DNA of 64,000 nucleotides from Flavobacterium sp. (GTDB lineage: Bacteria > Bacteroidota > Bacteroidia > Flavobacteriales > Flavobacteriaceae). The position numbers and the translations under genes were made by a program. The stretch is taken from assembly GCF_004295795.1 (NCBI RefSeq), contig NZ_SEBR01000003.1, positions 124,001-188,000 on the forward strand, read 5' to 3'. The notes under the pieces are model-generated. The model was not told the DNA's origin, ran no database searches, and was given only the letters and a program-made list of their open reading frames with translations. Each line of letters starts with the position of its first letter. The stretch's first letter is position 1. Below, in pieces: positions 1 through 7,818 of the stretch.

Positions 1-58
1 TCCGAGCAGTATTTTCCAGAAAGAAAGGTGTTTTTTGTAAGAAATTATTGCAGACATA

Positions 59-1213
59 TCAACGAATTTGAACCACCACACTCACCGCATTCCCACCAAA
101 TCCGACGGCGTTGACCATGATTTTTTTCAAACGTAGCGATTTTTCCGTCAAGCGGAACGGCGAGCCTATAAATTCCTGTTTCTGTAGCATCAAAACCGCC
201 ATTTCCACACTCAAAATCCCCGACGAACCAAACGTATGTCCGGTTTGCCATTTATTGGTCGTAAGTTGCGGTTTGTGGTTTCCGAAGACTTTTTCGATGG
301 CGCGCAATTCCGTAAGATCGCCTTTTATCGTGCCCGGAGCGTGCATGACGATCGCGTCGATTTCGCTCGGATGCATTTCTCCCAAAGCCATTTTCATCGA
401 CTTTTGGAAACAATCGGCTTCGGTTGAGATCGAGGTGTTGTGTTCGAGGATTTCCGTCGCGTATCCGATGCCCGAAATTACCGCGATCGCCTTGTTGGAC
501 AATCCTTTTTCGAGACAACAGATTGCCGCGCCTTCGCCCAAAATCATCGAATTTTTGTCTTTGTCGAAATCCATCGCATGAGACGGAAATTTGCCTTCTT
601 CGCGAGAATAGATCTTCAAGGCTTGCATTTGTGCGATCGTGAAAGGCGTGAGTGGCGCCTCGCTTCCGCCGACCAGAAACTTGTCGGACATTCCGGAATT
701 GATCCAGGCGATTCCGTTCAAAAGTGCGTGCAACGAAGTGGAACACGTGATGGAGTGCGAGATTTCAGGTCCGTCAGATTGCAGATCGTGCGCAACCCAG
801 GACGAAATGTTTCCCAAGGTCGTCGTCGGCGAAGCCAAAGTCGCGGCTTTTCGGTTCTCGAGAAAATCCTCGAAGTGTTTTTCGAACAATCCGGTCGCCC
901 CACGTGATGAACCGATGTTTATTCCGAAAGTATCGTCTTTGCTCCATCCGGCTTTTTCGACCGCTTTTCGCGAAGCCAAAATGGCAAACAAAACCGAATC
1001 ATCAAGCGAGCGATATTTGTTGTCGGAATTCTTGAGGACGGAAATCCCGCGTTTCAAATCTTCGGACAAAAACGCGCCCCAAGCCAGATTCCCATTGAAA
1101 TCGGCTTTGGAAAAAAGTGGTTTTCGAGACAGATAACTTTCCCAAACGGAAGCATCCGAATCGCCCAAAGGAGAAACCGACGCTAGCGAAATTATGGAGA
1201 CAGGTGTGAACAA
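59..1213 (-). CDS. Beta-ketoacyl-ACP synthase family protein of the biotin cluster
   Basis: This 384-residue protein has the thiolase-fold KAS II-like architecture. The likely catalytic set is Cys157 in the motif TCSTS, His291 in HAPGT, and Lys321 plus His326 in KWQTGHTFG; the C-terminal GFGGNA glycine loop is also present. KAS enzymes condense malonyl-ACP with an acyl primer by decarboxylation. The gene is last in a minus-strand series bioD, bioA, KAS, so I infer a role in building the pimeloyl chain or a related step, but no biotin-specific residue proves this. The only start that fits is TTG: the frame is closed by TGA ten codons upstream and holds no ATG before the conserved N-terminus. 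A short Cys-rich frame lies just upstream in the same frame. Confidence 0.85.
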   Translation of the reverse strand: MFTPVSIISLASVSPLGDSDASVWESYLSRKPLFSKADFNGNLAWGAFLSEDLKRGISVLKNSDNKYRSLDDSVLFAILASRKAVEKAGWSKDDTFGINIGSSRGATGLFEKHFEDFLENRKAATLASPTTTLGNISSWVAHDLQSDGPEISHSITCSTSLHALLNGIAWINSGMSDKFLVGGSEAPLTPFTIAQMQALKIYSREEGKFPSHAMDFDKDKNSMILGEGAAICCLEKGLSNKAIAVISGIGYATEILEHNTSISTEADCFQKSMKMALGEMHPSEIDAIVMHAPGTIKGDLTELRAIEKVFGNHKPQLTTNKWQTGHTFGSSGILSVEMAVLMLQKQEFIGSPFRLTEKSLRLKKIMVNAVGFGGNAVSVVVQIR

Positions 1214-1240
1214 ATCAGGGATTTTGCAGTTAATCGAATG

Positions 1241-1339
1241 TCAACAGTCACATTTGGAACAACATTCGGATGACGAATCGCAGCTTTTTACCAATGAAAG
1301 GCGCGATTCAAAATCCACGCAAAAATACGGTAAAATCAT
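1241..1339 (-). CDS. Possible 32-codon cysteine-rich leader peptide upstream of the ketoacyl synthase
   Basis: An ATG frame of 32 codons ends in TGA 27 nt before the TTG start of the ketoacyl synthase, and in the same frame. Its last 13 residues read CDSSSECCSKCDC, five cysteines, with one more earlier. Such a Cys-loaded tail just ahead of a gene resembles amino-acid-sensing leader peptides or small metal-binding peptides. There is no homology that I recognise, and the frame is short enough to be chance. Confidence 0.3.
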   Translation of the reverse strand: MILPYFCVDFESRLSLVKSCDSSSECCSKCDC

Positions 1340-1411
1340 CGGTTTTTGGTCAGATTGAGTTGGCAAGTCAAGATTGATTCGAGTTCCGATTTTCGACGAA
1401 TTCTTACGGCA

Positions 1412-2686
1412 TCAAGCAATTTCGTCCAGCGCTTTTTCGATAATCGAATACACGTTTTCCAGCTGTTCATCAGTCATCACATAAGGCGGAAGCACGTAAA
1501 CGATATTGCCGACCGGACGCAAAATCACACCGTTTTCAATAAAGAAATCATAGAGTTTGTTTCGCAGTTCGCCATAGTAAGCCGATTCGCCATCGGTTTT
1601 GATTTCGAGCGCCATGATCGTTCCCAGCACGCGCGAGGCTTTGACTTTCGGATGTTTCGCGATCCTATCCGCAAATGCCGATTGCGTTTTGTTTATCCGA
1701 ACCAAATTCATCTGGATTTCTTCGGATTTCAGAAGTTCGAATGCCGCAAGCGCCGCGGCACAACCGGTTGGATTCGCGGTAAAAGTATGTCCGTGGAAAA
1801 GCGCTTTGTTGATGTCATCCGAATAGAAAGCGTCGAAAACATCGTTCGTAAAAGTCGTGATCGCCATCGGAATCGTGCCGCCGGTCAACGCTTTCGACAG
1901 ACAGATCGCGTCCGGCTGTTGCGTCAGGTAATCGCAAGCGAAATTCTTTCCGGTTTTTCCGAAACCCGTCATGACTTCGTCGGCAATCGTCAAAACGTCA
2001 TTTTGTCTGCAGATTGAAATCAATTCGTCCAACACATTGGGAGCATACATGACCATTCCGGCCGCGCCCAAAATCAGAGGTTCAAAAATAAAGGCTGCAC
2101 AATCGTTCTCTGAAATGACTTTTTCCAATGCCGATTTCGAGCGTTCCTCGTTGCCAAAAGTCGGAACCGGAATCCGGACAACGTCGATAAACATGCCCTT
2201 GAAAGCTTGCGTGTACAACGAAATTCCGCTCGCCGCCATAGCGGCAAACGTGTCGCCGTGAAACGCATCTTCGAACGCGATTATGGTTTTTCGCAGCTGG
2301 CCTTTATTGAAAAAATATTGCAACGAAGCTTTAATCGCGACTTCCACCGCTGTCGATCCGTTGTCTGAAAAGAAAACTTTCCCTTGGTTCGGCGGCAACA
2401 TTTCGAGCAATTGTTCGGCGACTTTTATCGCGGGCTCGTGCGTGAATCCGCCAAAAAGGACGTGTTCCAAAGTCGTCAGTTGCTTGTAGATCGCATCGGC
2501 TATGAATTTGTTCGAATGCCCAAAAGGATTCACCCACCAAGAGGCGATCGCGTCGAGATATTCCTTTCCGTCAAAATCCCAAACCAGCGCGCCTTGTGCC
2601 TTTGCGATTGCCACGGGCGGTTTTGCGGTTTTGTGTTGCGTGTAAGGATGCCAAATGTAGGCGGCGTCTTTTTCGATGAGGTTCAT
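1412..2686 (-). CDS. bioA: Adenosylmethionine--8-amino-7-oxononanoate aminotransferase
   Basis: BioA is a class III PLP aminotransferase that converts 8-amino-7-oxononanoate to 7,8-diaminopelargonate using S-adenosylmethionine. The frame has the characteristic front motif IWHPYTQ, the cofactor region DNGSTAVEVA, the aspartate of ADEVMTGFGKTG, and the Schiff-base lysine in CLSKALTGG (about residue 265). Its length of about 424 residues is normal for the family. I chose the ATG one nucleotide after the bioD stop (MNLIEKD); another in-frame ATG nine bases upstream overlaps bioD. The tight junction shows co-transcription with bioD. Confidence 0.95.
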   Translation of the reverse strand: MNLIEKDAAYIWHPYTQHKTAKPPVAIAKAQGALVWDFDGKEYLDAIASWWVNPFGHSNKFIADAIYKQLTTLEHVLFGGFTHEPAIKVAEQLLEMLPPNQGKVFFSDNGSTAVEVAIKASLQYFFNKGQLRKTIIAFEDAFHGDTFAAMAASGISLYTQAFKGMFIDVVRIPVPTFGNEERSKSALEKVISENDCAAFIFEPLILGAAGMVMYAPNVLDELISICRQNDVLTIADEVMTGFGKTGKNFACDYLTQQPDAICLSKALTGGTIPMAITTFTNDVFDAFYSDDINKALFHGHTFTANPTGCAAALAAFELLKSEEIQMNLVRINKTQSAFADRIAKHPKVKASRVLGTIMALEIKTDGESAYYGELRNKLYDFFIENGVILRPVGNIVYVLPPYVMTDEQLENVYSIIEKALDEIA

Positions 2687-2687
2687 A

Positions 2688-3308
2688 TTAGGCATTTAGG
2701 ATGTTTTGCCGGAATTCATCGGCATAATCGGCAATCACTTCCCGATCGAAAAACGGTTCATTCGCGATACGTCCGATCATTTTCAAACCCGTTTTGTCGA
2801 GGATAATTTTTTCTGTGGATGCGAATTCGTCTCCGGAAAATATGATTCCCGCGATGTTCGCCTTTTGGTTTTTCAAGGCTTCGATCGTCAATAAAGTATG
2901 GCTGATGCTTCCCAGATAATGACGTGAAACGACGATCACTTTGTAATCGGGTTCGATCAAATCTGCAATTGTGTCTTTTTCGTTCAATGGCACGTAAAGT
3001 CCGCCTGCGCCTTCGATTACCAAATGCTCGTTGTCGAATTTTGGCTCGGATATTTTGTCGAGGTCGATTCGGATGCCATCCAGTTCGGCAGCCAAATGCG
3101 GACTCGCGGGCGTATTTAGCGCATAAGAATTCGGATGGATTTTCGTCTTGTCGTTAGAAACGTATTTCCTGATTTTGTGAGAGTCGGAATTGTCTAGATC
3201 GCCCGCTTGGATCGGTTTCCAATAGTCGGCTTCGAGCGCTTGTGTCACGATGGCCGAGGCGACTGTTTTTCCCACTTCGGTCGAGATTCCGGTGATAAAA
3301 AACTTCAT
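2688..3308 (-). CDS. bioD: Dethiobiotin synthetase
   Basis: BioD carboxylates 7,8-diaminopelargonate and closes the ureido ring using ATP and CO2. The 206-residue protein begins with the P-loop variant GISTEVGKT typical of the family, followed by KPIQAGD and, further on, IEGAGGLYVPLN, the second nucleotide/substrate loop. It is the first gene of the bioD-bioA-ketoacyl synthase series. The 3309-3596 region upstream, shared with the divergent permease gene, holds its promoter and a palindromic repeat. Confidence 0.95.
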   Translation of the reverse strand: MKFFITGISTEVGKTVASAIVTQALEADYWKPIQAGDLDNSDSHKIRKYVSNDKTKIHPNSYALNTPASPHLAAELDGIRIDLDKISEPKFDNEHLVIEGAGGLYVPLNEKDTIADLIEPDYKVIVVSRHYLGSISHTLLTIEALKNQKANIAGIIFSGDEFASTEKIILDKTGLKMIGRIANEPFFDREVIADYADEFRQNILNA

Positions 3309-3377
3309 ACTCCAAAGATACCGATTGCAATTTTAGCGAAGGTCAAAATGAACGCCGTTCCAAACCTTTAACAATTT

Positions 3378-3394
3378 TTACAGATTTTCTGTAA
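3378..3394. repeat. Palindrome TTACAGATTTTCTGTAA, copy 1
   Basis: Seven-base arms TTACAGA and TCTGTAA flank a TTT loop. It lies between the divergent bioD and AI-2E permease genes. The same sequence recurs at 12269-12285 and, reverse-complemented with slightly shorter arms, at 56886-56902. Copies 1 and 2 also share a following AAGCTC. It could be a regulator site or a small dispersed hairpin. Confidence 0.6.
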
Positions 3395-3596
3395 TTGAAG
3401 CTCTAATTTTTTCAGTACGGAAACACATCGGCCCTTCCCCGATGACAAGGTCGCAATTTTCACGCTATCCGAATTACAGATAAAATGTACATTTTGTTAA
3501 ATGAAGGTGTTGCCATCCAAAAAATCCAATCTGAAAAAATCGCACAATCGTACACTCACTCATTTTTCGCTACATTTAGTAGCACAACGCAACAAC

Positions 3597-4679
3597 ATGA
3601 ACCGAACCGCAATTCCGCCTTACGTCAAATTCGTCTTTTTGTCGCTTTTGATCATCATCATCGTTTTTTTCATGGTCATGGCCAAAAAAATCCTGATTCC
3701 ATTGATGCTTTCGGCGTATATCGCCATGTTGCTGACGGCGTTTTGCAACAGGCTCGAAAAGCACAAAATCCCGCGTTCGCTGGCGGCATTTATCGCGCTT
3801 TTGCTGGCTTCGGCTTTCCTTATCGGATTTTTGTATTTCGTCGTGACGCAAGTTGGCAGTTTTACGCAAGATGTCGAGTCGAACATGCAGGCGAATTTGG
3901 ACAATTTCGTAAAAAATATCGACGCCTGGGTGCAAAACAAAACGGGTTTTGACATGCAGATGGAACGCGGATTCGACCTCAAAAAAATCTTCAGTCTGGT
4001 ACAATCGGACGACAAGGCGCTCACCGATTTCGTATTCAAGGCCTTGGGAACGCTGTCAGACATTGTCCTGCTTCCTGTTTTCATCTTTTTCCTGCTCATT
4101 TATCGCGACCATTTCGCCGCTTTCGCCAGCAAGGTTTTCAAGCGCAGAAACGATTCCGATCTATTGAAACAAATTGCCGATGTCAGGAAAGTTGTCCACA
4201 ATTACCTCGTCGGAGCCGGAAAAGTCATGCTGATTTTGGGCGTCGTGAACACGGGAATCTTGTTCGCTCTCGGAATAAAGCACGCGATTTTCTTCGGAAT
4301 GCTCGCCGGTTTCCTGAACATAATCCCTTATCTCGGTCCGACTTTGGGAGCGATTTTGCCGTTCATTTTCGCGTTGTTGACCAAAGACAGTTTGTTTTAT
4401 CCGGCGGCTGTCGTCGTGGCCTTCACGTTGATTCAATTGCTTGAAAGCGCTTATCTGACGCCAAGAATTACGGGCGCGAACGTGAATCTGAACGCGTTCA
4501 TAACCTTTATCGGATTGCTTATCGGTGGCGCGATTTGGGGAATTCCGGGTATGATTTTGATCATTCCGACCATCGCGATTCTCAAGAAACTTTTCGAGCT
4601 GAGTCCGGAAACCGAACCTTATGCTTATTTGTTTGGGGAAGAGAATCCGAAGTGGTTTCGCAAACGGAAAATTTCGTGA
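3597..4679 (+). CDS. AI-2E family transporter (PerM-like permease)
   Basis: This is a 360-residue polytopic inner-membrane protein. Two hydrophobic helices at the N-terminus (about residues 10-60), a third near residue 65-85, a soluble middle segment, then four to five helices at the C-terminus match the AI-2E/PerM family. The signature stretch FGMLAGFLNIIPYLGPTLGA and the late GGAIWGIPGMILIIPTIAILK are clear. Members export small molecules or act as Na+/H+ antiporters, so substrate is not predictable. I prefer ATG 3597 over upstream starts because the membrane domain begins there and a TACATTTA box sits about 20 nt upstream. Confidence 0.9.
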   Translation: MNRTAIPPYVKFVFLSLLIIIIVFFMVMAKKILIPLMLSAYIAMLLTAFCNRLEKHKIPRSLAAFIALLLASAFLIGFLYFVVTQVGSFTQDVESNMQANLDNFVKNIDAWVQNKTGFDMQMERGFDLKKIFSLVQSDDKALTDFVFKALGTLSDIVLLPVFIFFLLIYRDHFAAFASKVFKRRNDSDLLKQIADVRKVVHNYLVGAGKVMLILGVVNTGILFALGIKHAIFFGMLAGFLNIIPYLGPTLGAILPFIFALLTKDSLFYPAAVVVAFTLIQLLESAYLTPRITGANVNLNAFITFIGLLIGGAIWGIPGMILIIPTIAILKKLFELSPETEPYAYLFGEENPKWFRKRKIS

Positions 4680-4696
4680 TTAACGCCAATCAAATT

Positions 4697-4749
4697 TGAC
4701 CCTGTCACTGTTTAAAACCCTGACAGGGTTTATAACCCTGACAGGGTTA
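4697..4749. repeat. AACCCTGACAGGGTT element, copy A
   Basis: Two perfect 15-nt palindromes AACCCTGACAGGGTT at 4716-4730 and 4734-4748 follow a degenerate half-copy CCCTGTCACTG. The unit fills the gap between the convergent permease and small lipoprotein-like genes, where it could act as a two-way terminator. A near-identical unit lies inverted at 12311-12362. Confidence 0.75.
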
Positions 4750-4836
4750 GAAAAGTAAGGAAGTCGAACCCACTTCGATTACAGATTTCACGTAAAAAAT
4801 GTTAAAAGTGAACCGACTGAATGTCAGAAAAAAAAG

Positions 4837-5250
4837 TCAGTCCCGAAGTGAAATCGAAAGTCTGTCGTTGCGGAATTTGTCGTCCGAACAGTCAATCGGA
4901 ACGAGAATTTGCTTCGAACGATCATAAAAATAAGTCGCACACAAATCCGATTCCGCACTTTTTGTTTCAAAGAAAACCGTGTCTTTTTCAATATGGAATT
5001 TCCCGTAAGATTCGTCGATGAACGCTTCGTCGGGCGGAAGATAAAACGTGGAATCGCTGTAAAGTTTGACTTCGTAAGCGATCATTCCCTGGGTTTGCTG
5101 GCAAAGTCCTATTTGGGTTTTGGACGCGAAGCGCTTTTCTTGGTTTGTGCAACAGATTGTGGTTAGTGCTAGTGTTGCTGCGATTGTTTTGGTGGGCGCG
5201 AAGTCTGTGACTTTGCGACGGCGTTTGCGAGTCTGTGACTCGCTTTTCAT
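4837..5250 (-). CDS. Hypothetical small lipoprotein-like protein
   Basis: I do not recognise this 137-residue protein. After a basic N-terminal stretch (about residues 1-20, many Arg and Lys) comes a short hydrophobic segment ending in Cys33-Cys34, which looks like a weak lipoprotein signal. The rest is soluble and rich in Tyr, Asp and Lys. The ATG overlaps the stop of the upstream DUF2007 gene as ATGA, so the two are translationally coupled. Codons 2-17 are formed by two palindromic repeats (5198-5243) that also occur between genes elsewhere in the window, so the unusual charged leader is probably an insertion. Confidence 0.6.
   Translation of the reverse strand: MKSESQTRKRRRKVTDFAPTKTIAATLALTTICCTNQEKRFASKTQIGLCQQTQGMIAYEVKLYSDSTFYLPPDEAFIDESYGKFHIEKDTVFFETKSAESDLCATYFYDRSKQILVPIDCSDDKFRNDRLSISLRD
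5198..5243. repeat. Pair of AGTCACAGACT hairpins inside a coding start
   Basis: Two hairpins share the core AGTCTGTGACT: an imperfect one at 5198-5216 and a perfect one, GCGAGTCTGTGACTCGC, at 5227-5243. They lie within the first 18 codons of the minus-strand small lipoprotein-like gene. A second pair with the same core but other closing bases is at 56565-56609. Confidence 0.7.
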
Positions 5251-5663
5251 GATTTTTCCATGCCGAATTCGTGTCCGCACACCGAACATTTGTAGTGATG
5301 GTTCGCATACAATGGCAATCCGCCCAAAAGCGCCGAACCGATCAAAGCGAGAAGCGTCTTTTTTTCGCGTGCAGAAGTCACCATTTCGACCTTGTGTTCG
5401 TGACATTTAGGACACTCGACCTGCTCGCCGTTTTCGTCGATCGAGAATTGCGTCACTTCAGATAAAACCGCTTTCGCCGATTCAAAATCCTCAGATTTCA
5501 CAAACAGTTTCACGCCGCCCACTGCATTGCTGACCAAAGGATCGGCATCGACAGTATGATTGTCGCGCACGAAAACGTCTATGCCACGCGACTCAAGCAA
5601 GCCCTTGAAAATTTGTGCTTCGGACGAATAGGTGTAAGACGACAAAAAAGCGAATTCATCCAT
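5247..5663 (-). CDS. DUF2007 domain protein with C-terminal zinc ribbon
   Basis: The 138-residue product starts with a DUF2007 signal-transducer-like domain (about residues 3-72, including AQIFKGLLESRGIDVFVRDN and the GVKLFVKSEDFESA strand). A C-terminal part follows with CPKC and CSVCGHEF pairs that could bind zinc, separated by one hydrophobic segment (TLLALIGSALLGGLPLYA). Function is unknown. The ATG lies two bases after the bioF stop and the end overlaps the next gene by four bases, so it belongs to the bioF transcript. Confidence 0.85.
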   Translation of the reverse strand: MDEFAFLSSYTYSSEAQIFKGLLESRGIDVFVRDNHTVDADPLVSNAVGGVKLFVKSEDFESAKAVLSEVTQFSIDENGEQVECPKCHEHKVEMVTSAREKKTLLALIGSALLGGLPLYANHHYKCSVCGHEFGMEKS

Positions 5664-5665
5664 GT

Positions 5666-6814
5666 TTAAGGGTTTGGAAAGACAAGGTCGCACAAATATT
5701 CGAGAAGTGCGGTGACTTCCGTTTCCGAATTGTATGAATGCAGACAAATCCGGAGTCTTTCCTGACCTTCTGGAACGGTTGGCGACAAGATCGCTTTTAC
5801 TCCAAAACCGCGTTGCTGTAATTTTTGGGCCACCGATTTTACTTTTTCGTTACCCGGAACGATCGCGCACTGAATGCCAGATTTGCTGTAAACGAACATC
5901 GGTTTGAGCGACAATCTGTACTTTTCGCGATTGAAGTGCGAAACGATTTCGGTCAATTTGGCGATATTGGCTGTGATTTGCAATTGCTTGTAAGCCGACA
6001 AAATCGTCGCAATGGAATGAGGCGGAAGCGCGGTCGTATAGATAAAACTTCTCGAGAAATTGATCAGATAATCGCGAAGTTCTTTCGATCCGAGAATCGC
6101 TGCGCCGTGGCAACCCAAACCTTTTCCGAAAGTCATGATTCTCGCGAAAACTTTGTCTTCAAGGTTTTGCTGTTGCACCAAACCACATCCGAATTCCCCG
6201 AAAACGCCAAGCGCGTGAGCTTCGTCGACGACCAGAAGGCAGTCATTTTTTTGGGTGATTTCAGACAGTTGTTCAAGGTTTGGGGAATCGCCATCCATGG
6301 AAAAAACAGATTCCGTGACAACATAGATCTGGCTTTCGCCTGATTGGAATTTCGCGACCAATTTCTCGAGTTCTTCAAGATCGTTATGCCCGAATTTGAA
6401 CGATTTGGCGCGAGACAAACCAATGCCGTCGCGAATCGAGGCGTGACACAATTCGTCGTAAAGGATCACGTCGCTTCGTTGCGGAACCGAACTGAAAAAC
6501 CCAACATTGGCATCGTATCCCGAGTTGAAAATCAACGCCGATTCTGTTTGGTGGAATTGCGCGATAAAGGTTTCGGCGTGGTCGTAAATCGCGTGGTTTC
6601 CCGAAATGAGTCGCGATCCCGTCGAACCGTTCGCAAATGTTCGCTGTCGTTTGAGAAGATCGTGGGTTTCGTCGAAAATTTCCTTCGAACGCGCGAATCC
6701 TATGTAATCGTTCGAGTAGAAATCGACGGGGAATTCGGGAGAGGAAAGGTTTCGCAAAGCGTTTTCCTGTTCGCGTTTCCGGAGTTTTTCGAGCAGTTTT
6801 TTCGGGAAGTCCAT
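5666..6814 (-). CDS. bioF: 8-amino-7-oxononanoate synthase
   Basis: BioF condenses pimeloyl thioester with L-alanine using PLP, the first committed step of the biotin ring. The 382-residue protein has the alpha-oxoamine synthase signatures NGSTGSRLISGNH, FNSGYDAN, the PLP-contacting Asp197 in VVDEAHALG, and the Schiff-base Lys231 in TFGKGLGCHGA. Related enzymes such as Kbl or SptA share the fold, but nearby bioDA supports BioF. It heads an operon with DUF2007 and a small lipoprotein-like gene. Upstream, facing away, is a structured repeat at 6860-7000. Confidence 0.9.
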   Translation of the reverse strand: MDFPKKLLEKLRKREQENALRNLSSPEFPVDFYSNDYIGFARSKEIFDETHDLLKRQRTFANGSTGSRLISGNHAIYDHAETFIAQFHQTESALIFNSGYDANVGFFSSVPQRSDVILYDELCHASIRDGIGLSRAKSFKFGHNDLEELEKLVAKFQSGESQIYVVTESVFSMDGDSPNLEQLSEITQKNDCLLVVDEAHALGVFGEFGCGLVQQQNLEDKVFARIMTFGKGLGCHGAAILGSKELRDYLINFSRSFIYTTALPPHSIATILSAYKQLQITANIAKLTEIVSHFNREKYRLSLKPMFVYSKSGIQCAIVPGNEKVKSVAQKLQQRGFGVKAILSPTVPEGQERLRICLHSYNSETEVTALLEYLCDLVFPNP

Positions 6815-6859
6815 TTTGTAAAATTAGACAAATCGTTCTAAGCGCGAAAGCAGGTTTAT

Positions 6860-7000
6860 TAGCCCCGTGGCAGCGGATAGCCTTTTGCGGGCCGACGCTA
6901 TTTTTTGGCGCGAAAAGCGGGCGACCGCAGGAAGCCACGCTAGGCGCGATCCAAAAAAAGCGTTGGACAAAAAAGCTAATAGCTAAGCCACGGATAGGCT
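6860..7000 (+). repeat. Dispersed structured element, copy 1 (about 141 nt)
   Basis: The element opens with TAGCCCCGTGG and closes with CCACGGATAGGCT, so its ends can pair (AGCC/GGCT and CCGTGG/CCACGG). Inside, arms around GACGCTATTTTTTGGCGCG and CGCGATCCAAAAAAAGCG pair across a conserved apex GCGACCGCAGGAAGC. Copy 2 at 56675-56816 keeps the ends and apex but has different arms. It lies in the divergent gap between bioF and the DUF2975 gene. Confidence 0.75.
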
Positions 7001-7089
7001 ACAAAAAGATAATTACTAAAAGTTTTTTGATAAAAAATTATTGTTATTCGATAATATTTATACATTTGCTCCAACCAATAACATACAAA

Positions 7090-7599
7090 ATGAGAAAACT
7101 CAACATTCTAAAAACCTGTCTGGATTTATTTTTCTTCTTCGGAATTTTGTCTTTTGCCGCGGCCTTGATTTTTGTTCCGATGGCAGTTTTCAGCGACGAG
7201 GCAATCGATCTAACCGTGAACGGAAGGAACATCGTCGTGGACAATTGGGGCGCGAAAACGTTACTGATTTGCTGGCTCGTGGCAGCGGCGCTTTTCGTCA
7301 AAGCCATCCAATTTTTGAGGAGAATCGTGAAGTCATTTGTCAAGCGCGAGATTTTTACCGACGACGTGATCAAGAATTTCAATCTCGTCGGGATTTGCCT
7401 GCTGATTTCCACTTTGGTTGTCGGAATTCCGAACTTTATCTATCACGCGATCTTTCACAGTAAAGTCGGGTTTGAATTGGAAGTCGGAAGTTTCGATTCC
7501 GGAATTTTGTCCATAGCTTTGGCCTTGTTCTTCATGGTCTTGAGCGAGGTTTTCAAAATCGCGAAACACCTTAAAGAAGAAAACGATTTGACACTTTAA
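7090..7599 (+). CDS. DUF2975 family membrane protein
   Basis: This 169-residue protein has four hydrophobic segments (about residues 8-32, 50-70, 95-118 and 138-157) in the pattern of the DUF2975 family. Its stop overlaps the start of an Xre regulator by one base (TAATG). DUF2975 proteins are commonly paired with a small YozG-like Xre regulator, and this pair fits; the biochemical role is not known. ATG 7090 is preferred over an earlier frame start because the hydrophobic N-terminus begins there. Confidence 0.85.
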   Translation: MRKLNILKTCLDLFFFFGILSFAAALIFVPMAVFSDEAIDLTVNGRNIVVDNWGAKTLLICWLVAAALFVKAIQFLRRIVKSFVKREIFTDDVIKNFNLVGICLLISTLVVGIPNFIYHAIFHSKVGFELEVGSFDSGILSIALALFFMVLSEVFKIAKHLKEENDLTL

Positions 7600-7817
7600 T
7601 GCCGATAATAATCAACGTAGACGTAATGTTGGCCAAGCGCAAGATGCGTTCCAACGAGCTCGCCGACCGCATCGGGATGACGACGGCCAATCTGTCGATC
7701 CTCAAAACGGGCAAGGCAAAGGCGATCCGTTTCTCGACTTTGGAAGCGATTTGCGAGGTTTTGCAATGCCAGCCGTCCGACATAATCGAATATGTACCAG
7801 AAATCAAAACCCAATGA
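7599..7817 (+). CDS. Xre/Cro-type HTH regulator (YozG-like)
   Basis: The 72-residue protein is a single helix-turn-helix domain with the compact form MPIIINVDVMLAKRKMRSNELA...IGMTTANLSILKTGKAKAIR..., ending soon after the conserved LQCQPSDIIEY. Small Xre proteins of this type are usually encoded directly after a DUF2975 gene, as here. It probably controls its own operon; no operator is obvious. Confidence 0.9.
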   Translation: MPIIINVDVMLAKRKMRSNELADRIGMTTANLSILKTGKAKAIRFSTLEAICEVLQCQPSDIIEYVPEIKTQ

Positions 7818-7818
7818 T

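Noticed and set aside
1241..1243. TGA between the Cys-rich frame and the ketoacyl synthase as a selenocysteine codon or sequencing error in one long gene
   Set aside because: Ketoacyl synthases have no Cys-rich extension, no SECIS-like hairpin is apparent, and the synthase is complete from TTG.
4697..4749. Short regularly spaced repeats as a possible CRISPR array
   Set aside because: There are only two to three palindromic units with a 3-nt gap, no unique spacers and no cas genes.
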